Shown here piece after piece: positions 5,540 to 13,222 of a DNA stretch of 16,141 nt (positions within the stretch are counted from its first letter, which is position 1; every line of letters starts with the position of its first letter). A model generated the notes under the pieces. The model saw nothing but the letters and a program-made list of their open reading frames with translations. It was not told the origin of the DNA and ran no database searches. Source of the DNA: Rhodospirillaceae bacterium (lineage in GTDB: Bacteria; Pseudomonadota; Alphaproteobacteria; UBA11136); assembly GCA_018663165.1 (NCBI GenBank), contig JABJES010000189.1:1-16141 (forward strand), written 5' to 3'. The position numbers and the translations under genes were made by a program.

Positions 5540-7264
5540 ATAGCCAGTCAATTAAACATATCCACAGGGCAATATTCTGATAAAGGCCGGAAGGAAATTA
5601 ATCAGGATTTTCACGGCGTTTATATACCCGAAGAACCACTTTTAACTTCAAAAGGGATTGCCATTGCCCTGGCTGATGGAATCAGCAGTAGTGATGTAAG
5701 TCAAATTGCCAGTGAAGCCAGCGTTAGAGGTTTTTTGGATGATTATTTTTGCACGTCAGAAGCCTGGTCTGTAAAGAAGTCCGCACAGCAAGTTCTGACC
5801 GCAACTAACTCCTGGCTACATTCACAGTCCCAGAAAAGCGATTACCGTTATGATAGAGACAGAGGCTATGTGTGCACATTAAGCGCCATGGTTATCAAGT
5901 CTACAACGGCACATCTGTTTCATGTGGGTGACACACGAATCTATAAATTGCGTAATAATAAACTGGAACAATTGACCAACGATCATCGACATTGGGTTTC
6001 TCAGGATAAAAGCTATCTTAGCCGCGCTTTAGGCATCAGCCCTCAGCTTGAATTAGATTATGCTGCCCTGCAGATAGAAACGAGTGATATTTTTCTATTC
6101 GTTACAGACGGTGTGTATGAATATGCCACCCCTGATTTCATAATTAATGCCATCAGTGAACATGCAGATGATCTGGATGCCGCCGCCAAAGTTATTTCAG
6201 ACAAGGCATACGAACAAGGCAGCACCGATAACCTTACAACCCAGATTGTCAGGGTCGATGAGTTGCCCAGCCAGGATGCCAATGAGATTTATCAGAAATT
6301 AACCGAGCTACCGTTTCCACCTATATTGGAAGCTCGAATGGATTTTGATGGTCACACAATCATCAGAGAGGTGCATGCCAGTAGCCGTAGCCATGTTTAT
6401 CTGGCTACGGAAAGTGAAACAAACACTCAAGTCATCATAAAAACACCATCAATCGACCTGCAGGGTGATCCGGCTTATCTGGAACGGTTTCTAATGGAGG
6501 AGTGGATCGCCCGGCGCATAGATAGTCCGTATGTACTAAAGCCTTACCTGCAATCCAGAAAATATAATTATCTATATATCGTCACGGAATTCATTGACGG
6601 CCAGACATTGACTCAGTGGATGATAGATAATCCGAAACCAGAGATGGAAACAGTGCGTGAGATCGTTGAGCAAATAGCTAAAGGGTTACTTGCTTTTCAC
6701 CGGCTTGAAATGCTGCATCAGGACCTAAGGCCGGACAATATCATGATCGACAGCACCGGCACGGTAAAGATCATTGATTTTGGCTCAACAAAAGTTGCCG
6801 GCATTATAGAAATAACAACACCCACAGAGCGAAATAATCTGCTCGGCACAGCCCAATACACAGCGCCAGAATATTTTCTGGGTCATAGCGGCTCATCGCA
6901 CTCAGATATGTTTTCTTTAGGGATTATTACGTATCAAATGCTCGCAACTGGCAAGTTGCCTTATGGAACTCACGTATCGAAAGCGAGAACAATATCTGCA
7001 CAAAATAAATTAAAATATATTTCCGTGCTTAATGATGATCGCGAGATTCCAGCCTGGATTGATGATGTAATTAAGAAGGCAGTACATCCAAACCCTCAAA
7101 AGCGCTATGAAGAATTATCCGAGTTTATATTTGATCTGCGCCATCCAAACAAAGCGTTTCTAAATAAGACGGCCCCCCCACTGGCGGAACGCAATCCAGT
7201 GCTTTTCTGGAAAAGCGTTTCTTTTATCCTGTCCGTCATAATTGCAGCATTATTAATTAGCTGA
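5540..7264 (+). CDS. PP2C phosphatase-Ser/Thr protein kinase fusion, membrane-anchored
   Basis: Bifunctional signalling protein of 574 residues if read from ATA at 5540. The N-terminal PP2C domain (about 7-240) has GRKEINQD at 16-23, ADG at 45-47, HVGDTRIY at 128-135, TDG at 189-191 and TDNL at 229-232, so its metal-binding acidic residues are present. The C-terminal Hanks-type kinase domain (about 270-530) has the ATP-binding K301 (VIIK), a catalytic loop HQDLRPDN at 393-400 (HQD instead of HRD), DFG at 413-415 and APE at 442-444. A single hydrophobic helix at about 556-573 ends the protein, so both domains should face the cytoplasm. It follows nirB, nirD and the FNT gene on the same strand and may control nitrite uptake or reduction by reversible phosphorylation; targets are unknown. 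The only canonical start, TTG at 5735, would delete the first two PP2C motifs. The gene is AT-rich compared with the mre region. Confidence 0.88.
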   Translation: MASQLNISTGQYSDKGRKEINQDFHGVYIPEEPLLTSKGIAIALADGISSSDVSQIASEASVRGFLDDYFCTSEAWSVKKSAQQVLTATNSWLHSQSQKSDYRYDRDRGYVCTLSAMVIKSTTAHLFHVGDTRIYKLRNNKLEQLTNDHRHWVSQDKSYLSRALGISPQLELDYAALQIETSDIFLFVTDGVYEYATPDFIINAISEHADDLDAAAKVISDKAYEQGSTDNLTTQIVRVDELPSQDANEIYQKLTELPFPPILEARMDFDGHTIIREVHASSRSHVYLATESETNTQVIIKTPSIDLQGDPAYLERFLMEEWIARRIDSPYVLKPYLQSRKYNYLYIVTEFIDGQTLTQWMIDNPKPEMETVREIVEQIAKGLLAFHRLEMLHQDLRPDNIMIDSTGTVKIIDFGSTKVAGIIEITTPTERNNLLGTAQYTAPEYFLGHSGSSHSDMFSLGIITYQMLATGKLPYGTHVSKARTISAQNKLKYISVLNDDREIPAWIDDVIKKAVHPNPQKRYEELSEFIFDLRHPNKAFLNKTAPPLAERNPVLFWKSVSFILSVIIAALLIS

Positions 7265-7328
7265 TGGATTGTCGGCGCGCAGTGAAAAAGCAGCCAAAAG
7301 TGTGAAACAGCCTTGGCCTGAAACGAGA

Positions 7329-7362
7329 AAGGCCCTGATTTCATATATGAAACCAAGGCCTT
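7329..7362 (-). terminator. Terminator of the tRNA-Lys gene
   Basis: On the minus strand two 16-nt arms pair fully (two G-U pairs) around a 2-nt centre, beginning AAGGCC and ending GGCCTT. They are followed by TCTCGTTT. The stem begins 3 nt after the tRNA CCA end. On the plus strand the G-U pairs become C-A mismatches, but the hairpin could still help stop transcripts from the kinase gene. Confidence 0.75.
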
Positions 7363-7365
7363 TAT

Positions 7366-7441
7366 TGGTGGGCCGTGTAGGGCTCGAACCTACGACCTAG
7401 TGATTAAGAGTCACCCGCTCTACCAACTGAGCTAACGGCCC
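7366..7441 (-). tRNA. tRNA-Lys (anticodon CTT)
   Basis: A complete 76-nt cloverleaf on the minus strand. The acceptor arms GGGCCGT and ACGGCCC pair perfectly and CCA is encoded. The D-arm is GCTC-AGTTGGTA-GAGC. The anticodon stem GGTGA/TCACT holds the loop CTCTTAA with anticodon CTT, reading the lysine codon AAG. The T-arm is GTAGG-TTCGAGC-CCTAC. It lies between rodA (same strand, upstream) and the convergent kinase gene. It has its own promoter and terminator. Confidence 0.97.
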
Positions 7442-7456
7442 AAAAGAGGAAACGGG

Positions 7457-7485
7457 CATATAGCACCCCCCTCACATTTTGTCGA
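7457..7485 (-). promoter_or_regulatory. Sigma-70-type promoter of tRNA-Lys
   Basis: On the minus strand TCGACA (7485-7480, five of six to the -35 consensus) and TATATG (7462-7457, four of six to the -10) are separated by exactly 17 nt. The start would fall about 7-10 nt before the tRNA 5' end at 7441. A GC-rich stretch right after the -10 box may act as a stringent-control discriminator. Confidence 0.6.
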
Positions 7486-7528
7486 GGTTCAGAAGCCGGA
7501 AAAGCCAGGAAAGCCCCGCCAACTCACG

Positions 7529-8683
7529 TCAATCTGCATGGGAAACCCAGCGCCGGCCAATTTTCATATCCCTGTGCACACATACGCTCATGATGATGCC
7601 GAAAGAAAACATCAGGCTCAGCATCGCCGTGCCGCCATAAGACACAAGGGGCAAAGGCACGCCGACAACCGGGATCAACCCCATAACCATGGCGATATTA
7701 ATGAAAACATAGAGGAAAAACGTCGTTGTCAGCCCCAACGCAACCAGCCGCCCGAATTGATTGCGCGAGCGCAGGGCAATGACAAAGCCCAAAATGATAA
7801 TCGCCAGATAAAGGGTGAGAAGCCCCAGCCCCCCGGCAATCCCGAATTCTTCAGCCAGCATCGTAAAGATAAAATCAGTCTGCTTTTCGGGGAGAAAATT
7901 GAGGTGGCTTTGCGAGCCTTGAAGAAACCCCTTACCGAAAAGCCCCCCCGAACCCAGCGCGATCTTTGACTGCATGATGTGATAGCCGCCGCCCAGAGGA
8001 TCGGACTCAGGGTTTAGAAAGACAAGCACACGCTGTTTTTGATAATCCCGCAAGAACTGCCAGGCAACCGGTAGGGCGCCAAGCCCACCAACAAAAAGAA
8101 GGCCGAACAGCCACAACCGTGCACCGGCAAGAAAGAAAACACTCCCGCCACCAATAACCAACAGAACGGCCGTGCCGAGATCAGGCTGGCGCAGGACCAG
8201 GGCGGCGGGGATTAAAATCATCAACAGAGGAAGAAGAAGCACCCTGAAGCCAGTCACCTCTTCATGGTTGAGGCCGTGAAAATAACGCGCCAAAGCCAGA
8301 ACCAACGCCACTTTCATGAGCTCGGAAGGCTGGAACTGAAAAAACCCGACATCAATCCACCGTTGCGCCCCCATGCCGATCGTGCCGAGAACCTCAACCG
8401 ACACAAGAAGAACCAGCGCCAGCCCATAAATGAGATAGGCATTACGCATCCAGAATCGCAGATCAATCAAGGCAACGACGATAAGCAGGCCAAGACCAAT
8501 CCCAAAACGAATCATCTGACGCTCGGCCCAGGGGTCAAGGCTGCCATTGGCAGCCGAAAACAGCATGGCAAACCCGATCATTGCCACAAGGCAGATCAAA
8601 AGCACCATCAACCAACTGATATGCCAGATCTTTTCCATCAATCGCATATCTGCGGATTCATTATGCTGCCCGATCATACTCAT
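7529..8683 (-). CDS. rodA: Rod-shape SEDS peptidoglycan glycosyltransferase RodA
   Basis: A 384-residue polytopic inner-membrane enzyme of the FtsW/RodA/SpoVE (SEDS) family. It polymerises lipid II into glycan strands during side-wall growth, in complex with PBP2. Visible signatures are QPDLGT at 167-171, the extracytoplasmic loop ending LPEKQTDFIF with D270 (equivalent to the essential Asp262 of E. coli RodA), and PLPLVSYGGTA near 343-353. About ten hydrophobic segments are present, the normal number. The ATG at 8683 lies 3 nt after the mrdA stop codon, and a GGGGAAA ribosome-binding site overlaps the end of mrdA, so the two are translationally linked. It is the last gene of the mre/mrd run; the tRNA-Lys that follows has its own promoter. 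Confidence 0.95.
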   Translation of the reverse strand: MSMIGQHNESADMRLMEKIWHISWLMVLLICLVAMIGFAMLFSAANGSLDPWAERQMIRFGIGLGLLIVVALIDLRFWMRNAYLIYGLALVLLVSVEVLGTIGMGAQRWIDVGFFQFQPSELMKVALVLALARYFHGLNHEEVTGFRVLLLPLLMILIPAALVLRQPDLGTAVLLVIGGGSVFFLAGARLWLFGLLFVGGLGALPVAWQFLRDYQKQRVLVFLNPESDPLGGGYHIMQSKIALGSGGLFGKGFLQGSQSHLNFLPEKQTDFIFTMLAEEFGIAGGLGLLTLYLAIIILGFVIALRSRNQFGRLVALGLTTTFFLYVFINIAMVMGLIPVVGVPLPLVSYGGTAMLSLMFSFGIIMSVCVHRDMKIGRRWVSHAD

Positions 8684-8686
8684 GAT

Positions 8687-10546
8687 CTATTTCCCCGCAA
8701 TGGACACGGGGGTAATTTTTTGCGCCCGGCGCTGGGTCATCGTCATCACATCGCGAGCGATTGGCGCCGCAATCTTGGAACCGCTGCCCCCATGCTCAAC
8801 AACAACAGAGATAACAAAACGTGGATCATCCACCGGCGCATAGCCGACAAAAAGAGCATGATCACGTTCCTTCCAGGGAATTTCCTCGTTTTTACGCACG
8901 CCCTGAAGGCGCTCACTTTTACTAATTCGCCGAACCTGAGCGGTGCCGGTTTTACCCCCCATCTCCATCCCCTTGGAATGGATACGCGACCTGTACGCAG
9001 TGCCTCTGGGAGAATTGCTCACCGCATCCATCCCTTGCTTTAGAATAGAAAGTGCCTCTGGTGAAAAGCCGAGATCCGGAAGGTCCGTCGTCAAGCGGTC
9101 TTTTGACTGGCCGTCGCTAATGCTATCCAGGGTAAGGTGTGGCTTAACTTCTCGACCACCATTGACCAGACGGGCGATCATAACTGCCAGTTGAAGCGGC
9201 GTTGCCAGAACATATCCTTGGCCGATACCGGTCAGAAGAGTCTCGCCCTGCTGCCAGCTTCCGCCAATTACCGCCTCTTTCCAGGCCCGGCTAGGCACAA
9301 GCCCGTCTCGTCCATTCGGCAGATCAATCCCCGAAGACGCCCCAAAGCCAAGCCGTTGCGCCATCTCCGCAATACGATCGATCCCGGTGCGCCGAGAGAG
9401 CTCATAAAAATAGACATCACAGGAATGTTCCAGTCCTCCGACCATATCGACATAACCATGACCATCCTTTTTCCAGCAGTGAAACTTGCTGTCTCCCAAC
9501 TCAACATAGCCTGGGCAAAAGAAACGCTGCTCCGGCGTTACGATGCCGTCTTCCAAGGCGGCCAGCGCCACCACCATCTTGAAGGTAGAACCCGGCGCAT
9601 ACTGACCCGAATGCGCCTTATTGGTGAGAGGACTCTTGACGTTGGTTATCAGCTCTTGCCAGTCCGATTCGCTTAAGCCCTTGTTAAAGGCGTTGGGATC
9701 AAACCCAGGAGAAGAAACAAGCGCCAGAATTTCCCCGCTATAGGCATCCATGACAACGACCGAAGCGCTTTCACCCTTCAGACGGCTTGTCACATATCGC
9801 TGGAGTTCGGCGTCGATTGAAAGCACGATTTCATGGCCAGGCTGGCCCTCTTCCCGCTCCAATTCACGGATAACCCGGCCCAGAGCGTTCACTTCAATTT
9901 GACTGGTTCCCGCCGAGCCGCGAAGATCGAGATCATAATTCTTCTCAACCCCACTTTTTCCAATGCGGAAATCCGGCAGTTCGAGCAAGGGATCTTTCCG
10001 CCCCTGCTCTTCAGGCGAGACAGGCGCCACATAGCCGACCACATGCCCTGCATCGCCACCGAAGGGATAACTACGGCTCTGGCCAACATCGATTGCCACA
10101 CCAGGAAGATCCGGCGCATTGACCTCAATCCGGGAAACATCCTCCCAGCTCAGATTATCGCGGACGGTAACAGGTAAAAATCTGCGCTTACGGCCAATTT
10201 CGCGTCGAACACGCCGACGGTCTCTCTCGCTGAGAGGAATAAGGCCATTCAATGCATCAAGAGTCGACTCCAGGTCCCTGACCTGTTCAGGCACGATAAC
10301 GGCACGATAATTAAGTTGATTAACCGCCAGCGGAACACCGTAACGGTCAAGAATGCGCCCCCGAGGTGGCGGCAGCAGGCGGAGACTGATCCGGTTCTCG
10401 TCCGCCAGCATGGCATAACGATCCGATTCGAGAACCTGAAGGTAATACATGCGACCGGCAAGAGCAGAAAACAATATGAACTGTCCGCCACCAAGAAGAA
10501 TGGTGCGCCGCGAAAATGTTTTCGATTGACCGAGATCGCTCTGCAT
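8687..10546 (-). CDS. mrdA: Penicillin-binding protein 2, elongation transpeptidase
   Basis: Class B penicillin-binding protein that cross-links peptidoglycan in the rod complex together with RodA. From the ATG at 10546 it has 619 residues, typical for PBP2. It has one N-terminal membrane helix (about 15-36), a PBP dimerisation/pedestal region (about 50-235) and a transpeptidase domain (about 255-605). Active-site motifs are S320-T-F-K323 (catalytic Ser and Lys), S375-C-D377 (the S-x-D version of S-x-N seen in many PBP2 proteins) and K532-T-G534. The frame stays open back to 10615, but that would overlap mreD by 68 nt. The ATG at 10546 lies one nucleotide after the mreD stop, so I prefer it. 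Confidence 0.95.
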   Translation of the reverse strand: MQSDLGQSKTFSRRTILLGGGQFILFSALAGRMYYLQVLESDRYAMLADENRISLRLLPPPRGRILDRYGVPLAVNQLNYRAVIVPEQVRDLESTLDALNGLIPLSERDRRRVRREIGRKRRFLPVTVRDNLSWEDVSRIEVNAPDLPGVAIDVGQSRSYPFGGDAGHVVGYVAPVSPEEQGRKDPLLELPDFRIGKSGVEKNYDLDLRGSAGTSQIEVNALGRVIRELEREEGQPGHEIVLSIDAELQRYVTSRLKGESASVVVMDAYSGEILALVSSPGFDPNAFNKGLSESDWQELITNVKSPLTNKAHSGQYAPGSTFKMVVALAALEDGIVTPEQRFFCPGYVELGDSKFHCWKKDGHGYVDMVGGLEHSCDVYFYELSRRTGIDRIAEMAQRLGFGASSGIDLPNGRDGLVPSRAWKEAVIGGSWQQGETLLTGIGQGYVLATPLQLAVMIARLVNGGREVKPHLTLDSISDGQSKDRLTTDLPDLGFSPEALSILKQGMDAVSNSPRGTAYRSRIHSKGMEMGGKTGTAQVRRISKSERLQGVRKNEEIPWKERDHALFVGYAPVDDPRFVISVVVEHGGSGSKIAAPIARDVMTMTQRRAQKITPVSIAGK

Positions 10547-10547
10547 A

Positions 10548-11057
10548 TCACGCCTGAGGGAGAAAAGCCTGCTGCACGCGGATAAACAACCAAGTGAAAC
10601 AGGGGAAAAGACCAACCGTAAGAAAATACTGGAAAGCCAGAGAGCTGGGGTTAATCATGGTCAGGTTCAGAAGGGAGAGAACTTCCCATCCAATTGCCAG
10701 AGCACCGGCGGCAACCAGCATAAACCCGCCCCACATGATGAAAAACGAGTTGCCCATAAAAAATCGGCGCCGTGAGACAACCGTCGCCCGGACAAGCAAC
10801 AAAATAAGGGCGTGCAGACCCAACGGAGTCGAGACCAGAATATCCTGAAACAGACCGACAAGAAAAACAGTCCATGCCGGAATGAGATCAGGACGGAAAA
10901 TGGACCAGTAATAAACAGCCATAAGAGAAAGCGCGGGGACAATCGTGCCAAACCCTGGAATATGCGTCGGAACAACACTCAATACGACGAGGAAAAGCGT
11001 TATCGCAAAGGGCGACAGATTACGCGCGATAAAGTCAAGTCTGTGCCACAGGGACAA
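10548..11057 (-). CDS. mreD: Rod shape-determining membrane protein MreD
   Basis: A 169-residue, very hydrophobic protein with about five membrane segments, the usual size and pattern for MreD. Identification rests partly on position: it lies between mreC and mrdA with gaps of 7 nt and 1 nt. Recognisable features are the PGFGTIVPALSLMAVYYWSI region, the FRPDLIP turn after it, and a DILVSTPLGLHAL segment typical of the family. MreD links MreC and the PBP2/RodA enzymes to MreB filaments at the inner membrane. The start codon is TTG (11057-11055), with no clear ribosome-binding site, which suggests coupling to mreC translation. No in-frame ATG or GTG is close by as an alternative. Confidence 0.88.
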   Translation of the reverse strand: MSLWHRLDFIARNLSPFAITLFLVVLSVVPTHIPGFGTIVPALSLMAVYYWSIFRPDLIPAWTVFLVGLFQDILVSTPLGLHALILLLVRATVVSRRRFFMGNSFFIMWGGFMLVAAGALAIGWEVLSLLNLTMINPSSLAFQYFLTVGLFPCFTWLFIRVQQAFLPQA

Positions 11058-11064
11058 GAGAGGC

Positions 11065-11940
11065 CTACTCGCCCAAAGGTCGGGTGGAAGATTCCGGAAG
11101 AATACCTATAAGCCCAAATTCCATCACCCGAACAAACTCCAGCCTGTTTTGATTAACATAGGCCTGAATTCGAAATTCCCCGTCTTCTACCGGCAGCACG
11201 CGACCAACCGGAATACCCGGCGGAAAAGCGCCGCCATGGCCAGAGGTAACGACTCTCTCACCGGCGGATATTTTTACTCCATCGGGCAGATGCAAAAGAA
11301 ATGGCTTATCCGTATTGTCCCCGGACAGAATAGCTCTTTGACGAGAGGTTTCGGTAACCACAGGAATTCGGGAGTTAAGATCGGTAAGCAGAAGAACCCT
11401 GGATGCCCGGCCCCCCACCTGTCCGACACGACCAACAAGACCATCGCCGGTAATTGCCACCTGGCCCTTCTTGATTCCATCCTGTCTGCCGGCATTAATC
11501 AGAACACTGCGCACAAAGGCATTCCCGGAATCGGATATAACCCGCGCTGAAATATAACTCAGCGCCGAACTGGGGAGCAGGTTGAGAAGATTCCGAAGCT
11601 CTCTATTTTCCGCCTCAAGATGCAAGGCAAGATTATGCCAACGCTTGAGCTTTAAATTCTCTTCCACAATCAAAACGTTCTGTTGGCGAAGATCGACATA
11701 ACCGCGAACGTCACCAATGACGCGGGCAAGAGTGGCCGCCGGACGTGAAACCGCATCGAGTATGGGGGCAACCGCATCAGTAACGGAAATGCGGACTTGC
11801 TCGACTATCGCCACTTCGGCCTTTTCCAGAAACATCAGGGCAAAAGAGCCGCCAATAAGGACGAGGAGAGCAAACCGCTGAACAAGCACCCGAAACGGGG
11901 TGGTTATTCTCAACATTGAGTTGGCGTGGTTTCTAAGCAT
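11065..11940 (-). CDS. mreC: Rod shape-determining protein MreC
   Basis: A 291-residue bitopic inner-membrane protein with a large periplasmic part that activates PBP2/RodA. It has one membrane helix at about 20-38, a coiled-coil stretch at about 85-120 rich in Leu, Glu and Asn, then two beta-barrel domains. The family signature VTSGHGGAFPPGIPVGRV lies at 231-248. The C-terminus is short, without the Pro-rich tail seen in some alphaproteobacterial MreC proteins. Start ATG at 11940 follows an AAGG ribosome-binding site; the ATG eight codons on lacks one. mreB lies 165 nt upstream on the same strand, a gap long enough for an internal promoter, though I could not define one. Confidence 0.93.
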   Translation of the reverse strand: MLRNHANSMLRITTPFRVLVQRFALLVLIGGSFALMFLEKAEVAIVEQVRISVTDAVAPILDAVSRPAATLARVIGDVRGYVDLRQQNVLIVEENLKLKRWHNLALHLEAENRELRNLLNLLPSSALSYISARVISDSGNAFVRSVLINAGRQDGIKKGQVAITGDGLVGRVGQVGGRASRVLLLTDLNSRIPVVTETSRQRAILSGDNTDKPFLLHLPDGVKISAGERVVTSGHGGAFPPGIPVGRVLPVEDGEFRIQAYVNQNRLEFVRVMEFGLIGILPESSTRPLGE

Positions 11941-12105
11941 GCCTTACCTTAGTCTTCCGGAATTATGATGAAGAATACGAGAACCCCCATAACACTCTGA
12001 TTCTTCCCAAACATTCACCAAACGATCTTTGACGTTTATTAAAACATAAAAAGTGAGTCTCTGTAAAATCTCGATATGTTTTACCCTGCTTTTACCTTGC
12101 AAAAA

Positions 12106-13146
12106 TCAATACATATTGATCAAAACGCTCTTCAAGGTCTTCATTTCTTCCAGGCAGCGGCCGGTTCCCTGAGCAACGCAGGAAAGCGGATCTTCGGCAA
12201 TCGAAACCGGCAGGCCCGTGGCTTTACGAAGAACAAAGTCAAGATTACCAAGAAGCGCACCACCACCGGTAAGGACAATACCCTTATCGACGATATCAGC
12301 GGCCAGTTCAGGTGCCGTGTGCTCAAGAGCCACCTTAACAGCCTCAATGATGGCACCAACGGGTTCGGCCAACGCCTCGGCGATCTGACGCTGGCTGATA
12401 ATCAGTTCCTTGGGCACACCATTCATCAGGTCACGGCCCTTGATCTCAATTTTCGAGCCCTCCCCACTCTCGGGTGGTGAAGCGGTGCCTATATCCTTCT
12501 TGATACGCTCAGCGCTGGACTCACCAACGAGAAGGTTATGGTGACGACGGATATAGGCGATTACAGCCTCGTCCATCTTGTCACCACCGACCCGGACGGA
12601 GCGGGAATAAACAATCCCGCCAAGCGAAAGAACCGCCACCTCAGTCGTGCCGCCGCCAATATCGACGACCATCGAGCCGGTAGGTTCGGTCACCGGAAGA
12701 CCGGCACCGATTGCCGCAGCCATCGGTTCCTCAATCAGAAACACTCGTCGTGCACCTGCGGCTTCCGCCGATTCCTGAATGGCGCGACGTTCAACCGCAG
12801 TGGAGCCCGATGGCACACAGACGATAACCTGAGGACTGGCAAAACTACGCCGGTTATGCACCTTGCGAATAAAGTGCTTGATCATTTCCTCGGCAACATC
12901 GAAATCGGCGATAACGCCGTCTCGAAGAGGCCGGATCGCCTGGATGTTACCGGGCGTGCGACCCAACATCATCTTGGCCTCGTCACCGACGGCGAGAACC
13001 TTTTTCTTGCCCTTATGTTCGGCAATAGCGACCACCGAGGGCTCGTTAAGGACAATCCCTTGTCCTTTGACATAGACCAGGGTATTGGCCGTGCCGAGAT
13101 CAATCGCCATATCGGCGGACAGCAAACCGAGTAATCTTGATAACAT
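12106..13146 (-). CDS. mreB: Actin-like rod shape-determining protein MreB
   Basis: A 346-residue cytoplasmic ATPase that forms membrane-bound filaments and guides side-wall synthesis. Actin-fold motifs: phosphate-1 loop DLGTANT at 16-22, IEEPMAAAIG at 138-147, phosphate-2 DIGGGTTEVAV at 162-172 and the adenosine motif LTGGGALL at 292-299. The N-terminal MLSRLLGLLS can form the amphipathic helix used for membrane binding. Length is standard. An AAGG ribosome-binding site precedes the ATG. The gene follows leuA after 76 nt with no convincing terminator between them, so read-through from leuA is possible. Confidence 0.97.
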   Translation of the reverse strand: MLSRLLGLLSADMAIDLGTANTLVYVKGQGIVLNEPSVVAIAEHKGKKKVLAVGDEAKMMLGRTPGNIQAIRPLRDGVIADFDVAEEMIKHFIRKVHNRRSFASPQVIVCVPSGSTAVERRAIQESAEAAGARRVFLIEEPMAAAIGAGLPVTEPTGSMVVDIGGGTTEVAVLSLGGIVYSRSVRVGGDKMDEAVIAYIRRHHNLLVGESSAERIKKDIGTASPPESGEGSKIEIKGRDLMNGVPKELIISQRQIAEALAEPVGAIIEAVKVALEHTAPELAADIVDKGIVLTGGGALLGNLDFVLRKATGLPVSIAEDPLSCVAQGTGRCLEEMKTLKSVLINMY

Positions 13147-13222
13147 AATCGAACCTTATCCTTTTGTTTCTTTAAGTCCCGTCAACTGCCGACGCATAAC
13201 GCAACCGGCAAGAAGCCATACC

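Noticed and set aside
5735..5737. TTG at 5735 as the true start of the kinase-phosphatase
   Set aside because: It would cut off the NQD and ADG motifs of a PP2C domain whose upstream coding sequence is clearly intact and in frame.
1487..7441. The segment between the tRNA remnant and tRNA-Lys as a genomic island with matching attachment sites
   Set aside because: Both are on the minus strand and end in CCA, but their 3' halves differ (acceptor TGCGCCC versus ACGGCCC, and different T-arms). They are not direct repeats of one att core, and no integrase is present.
10547..10615. Start of mrdA at 10615
   Set aside because: It adds 23 residues unlike PBP2 N-termini and overlaps mreD by 68 nt. The ATG at 10546 fits family length and the operon spacing.
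13147..13222. Terminator between leuA and mreB
   Set aside because: Only a 5-bp TGCCG/CGGCA stem with a large loop and no T-tract is present.
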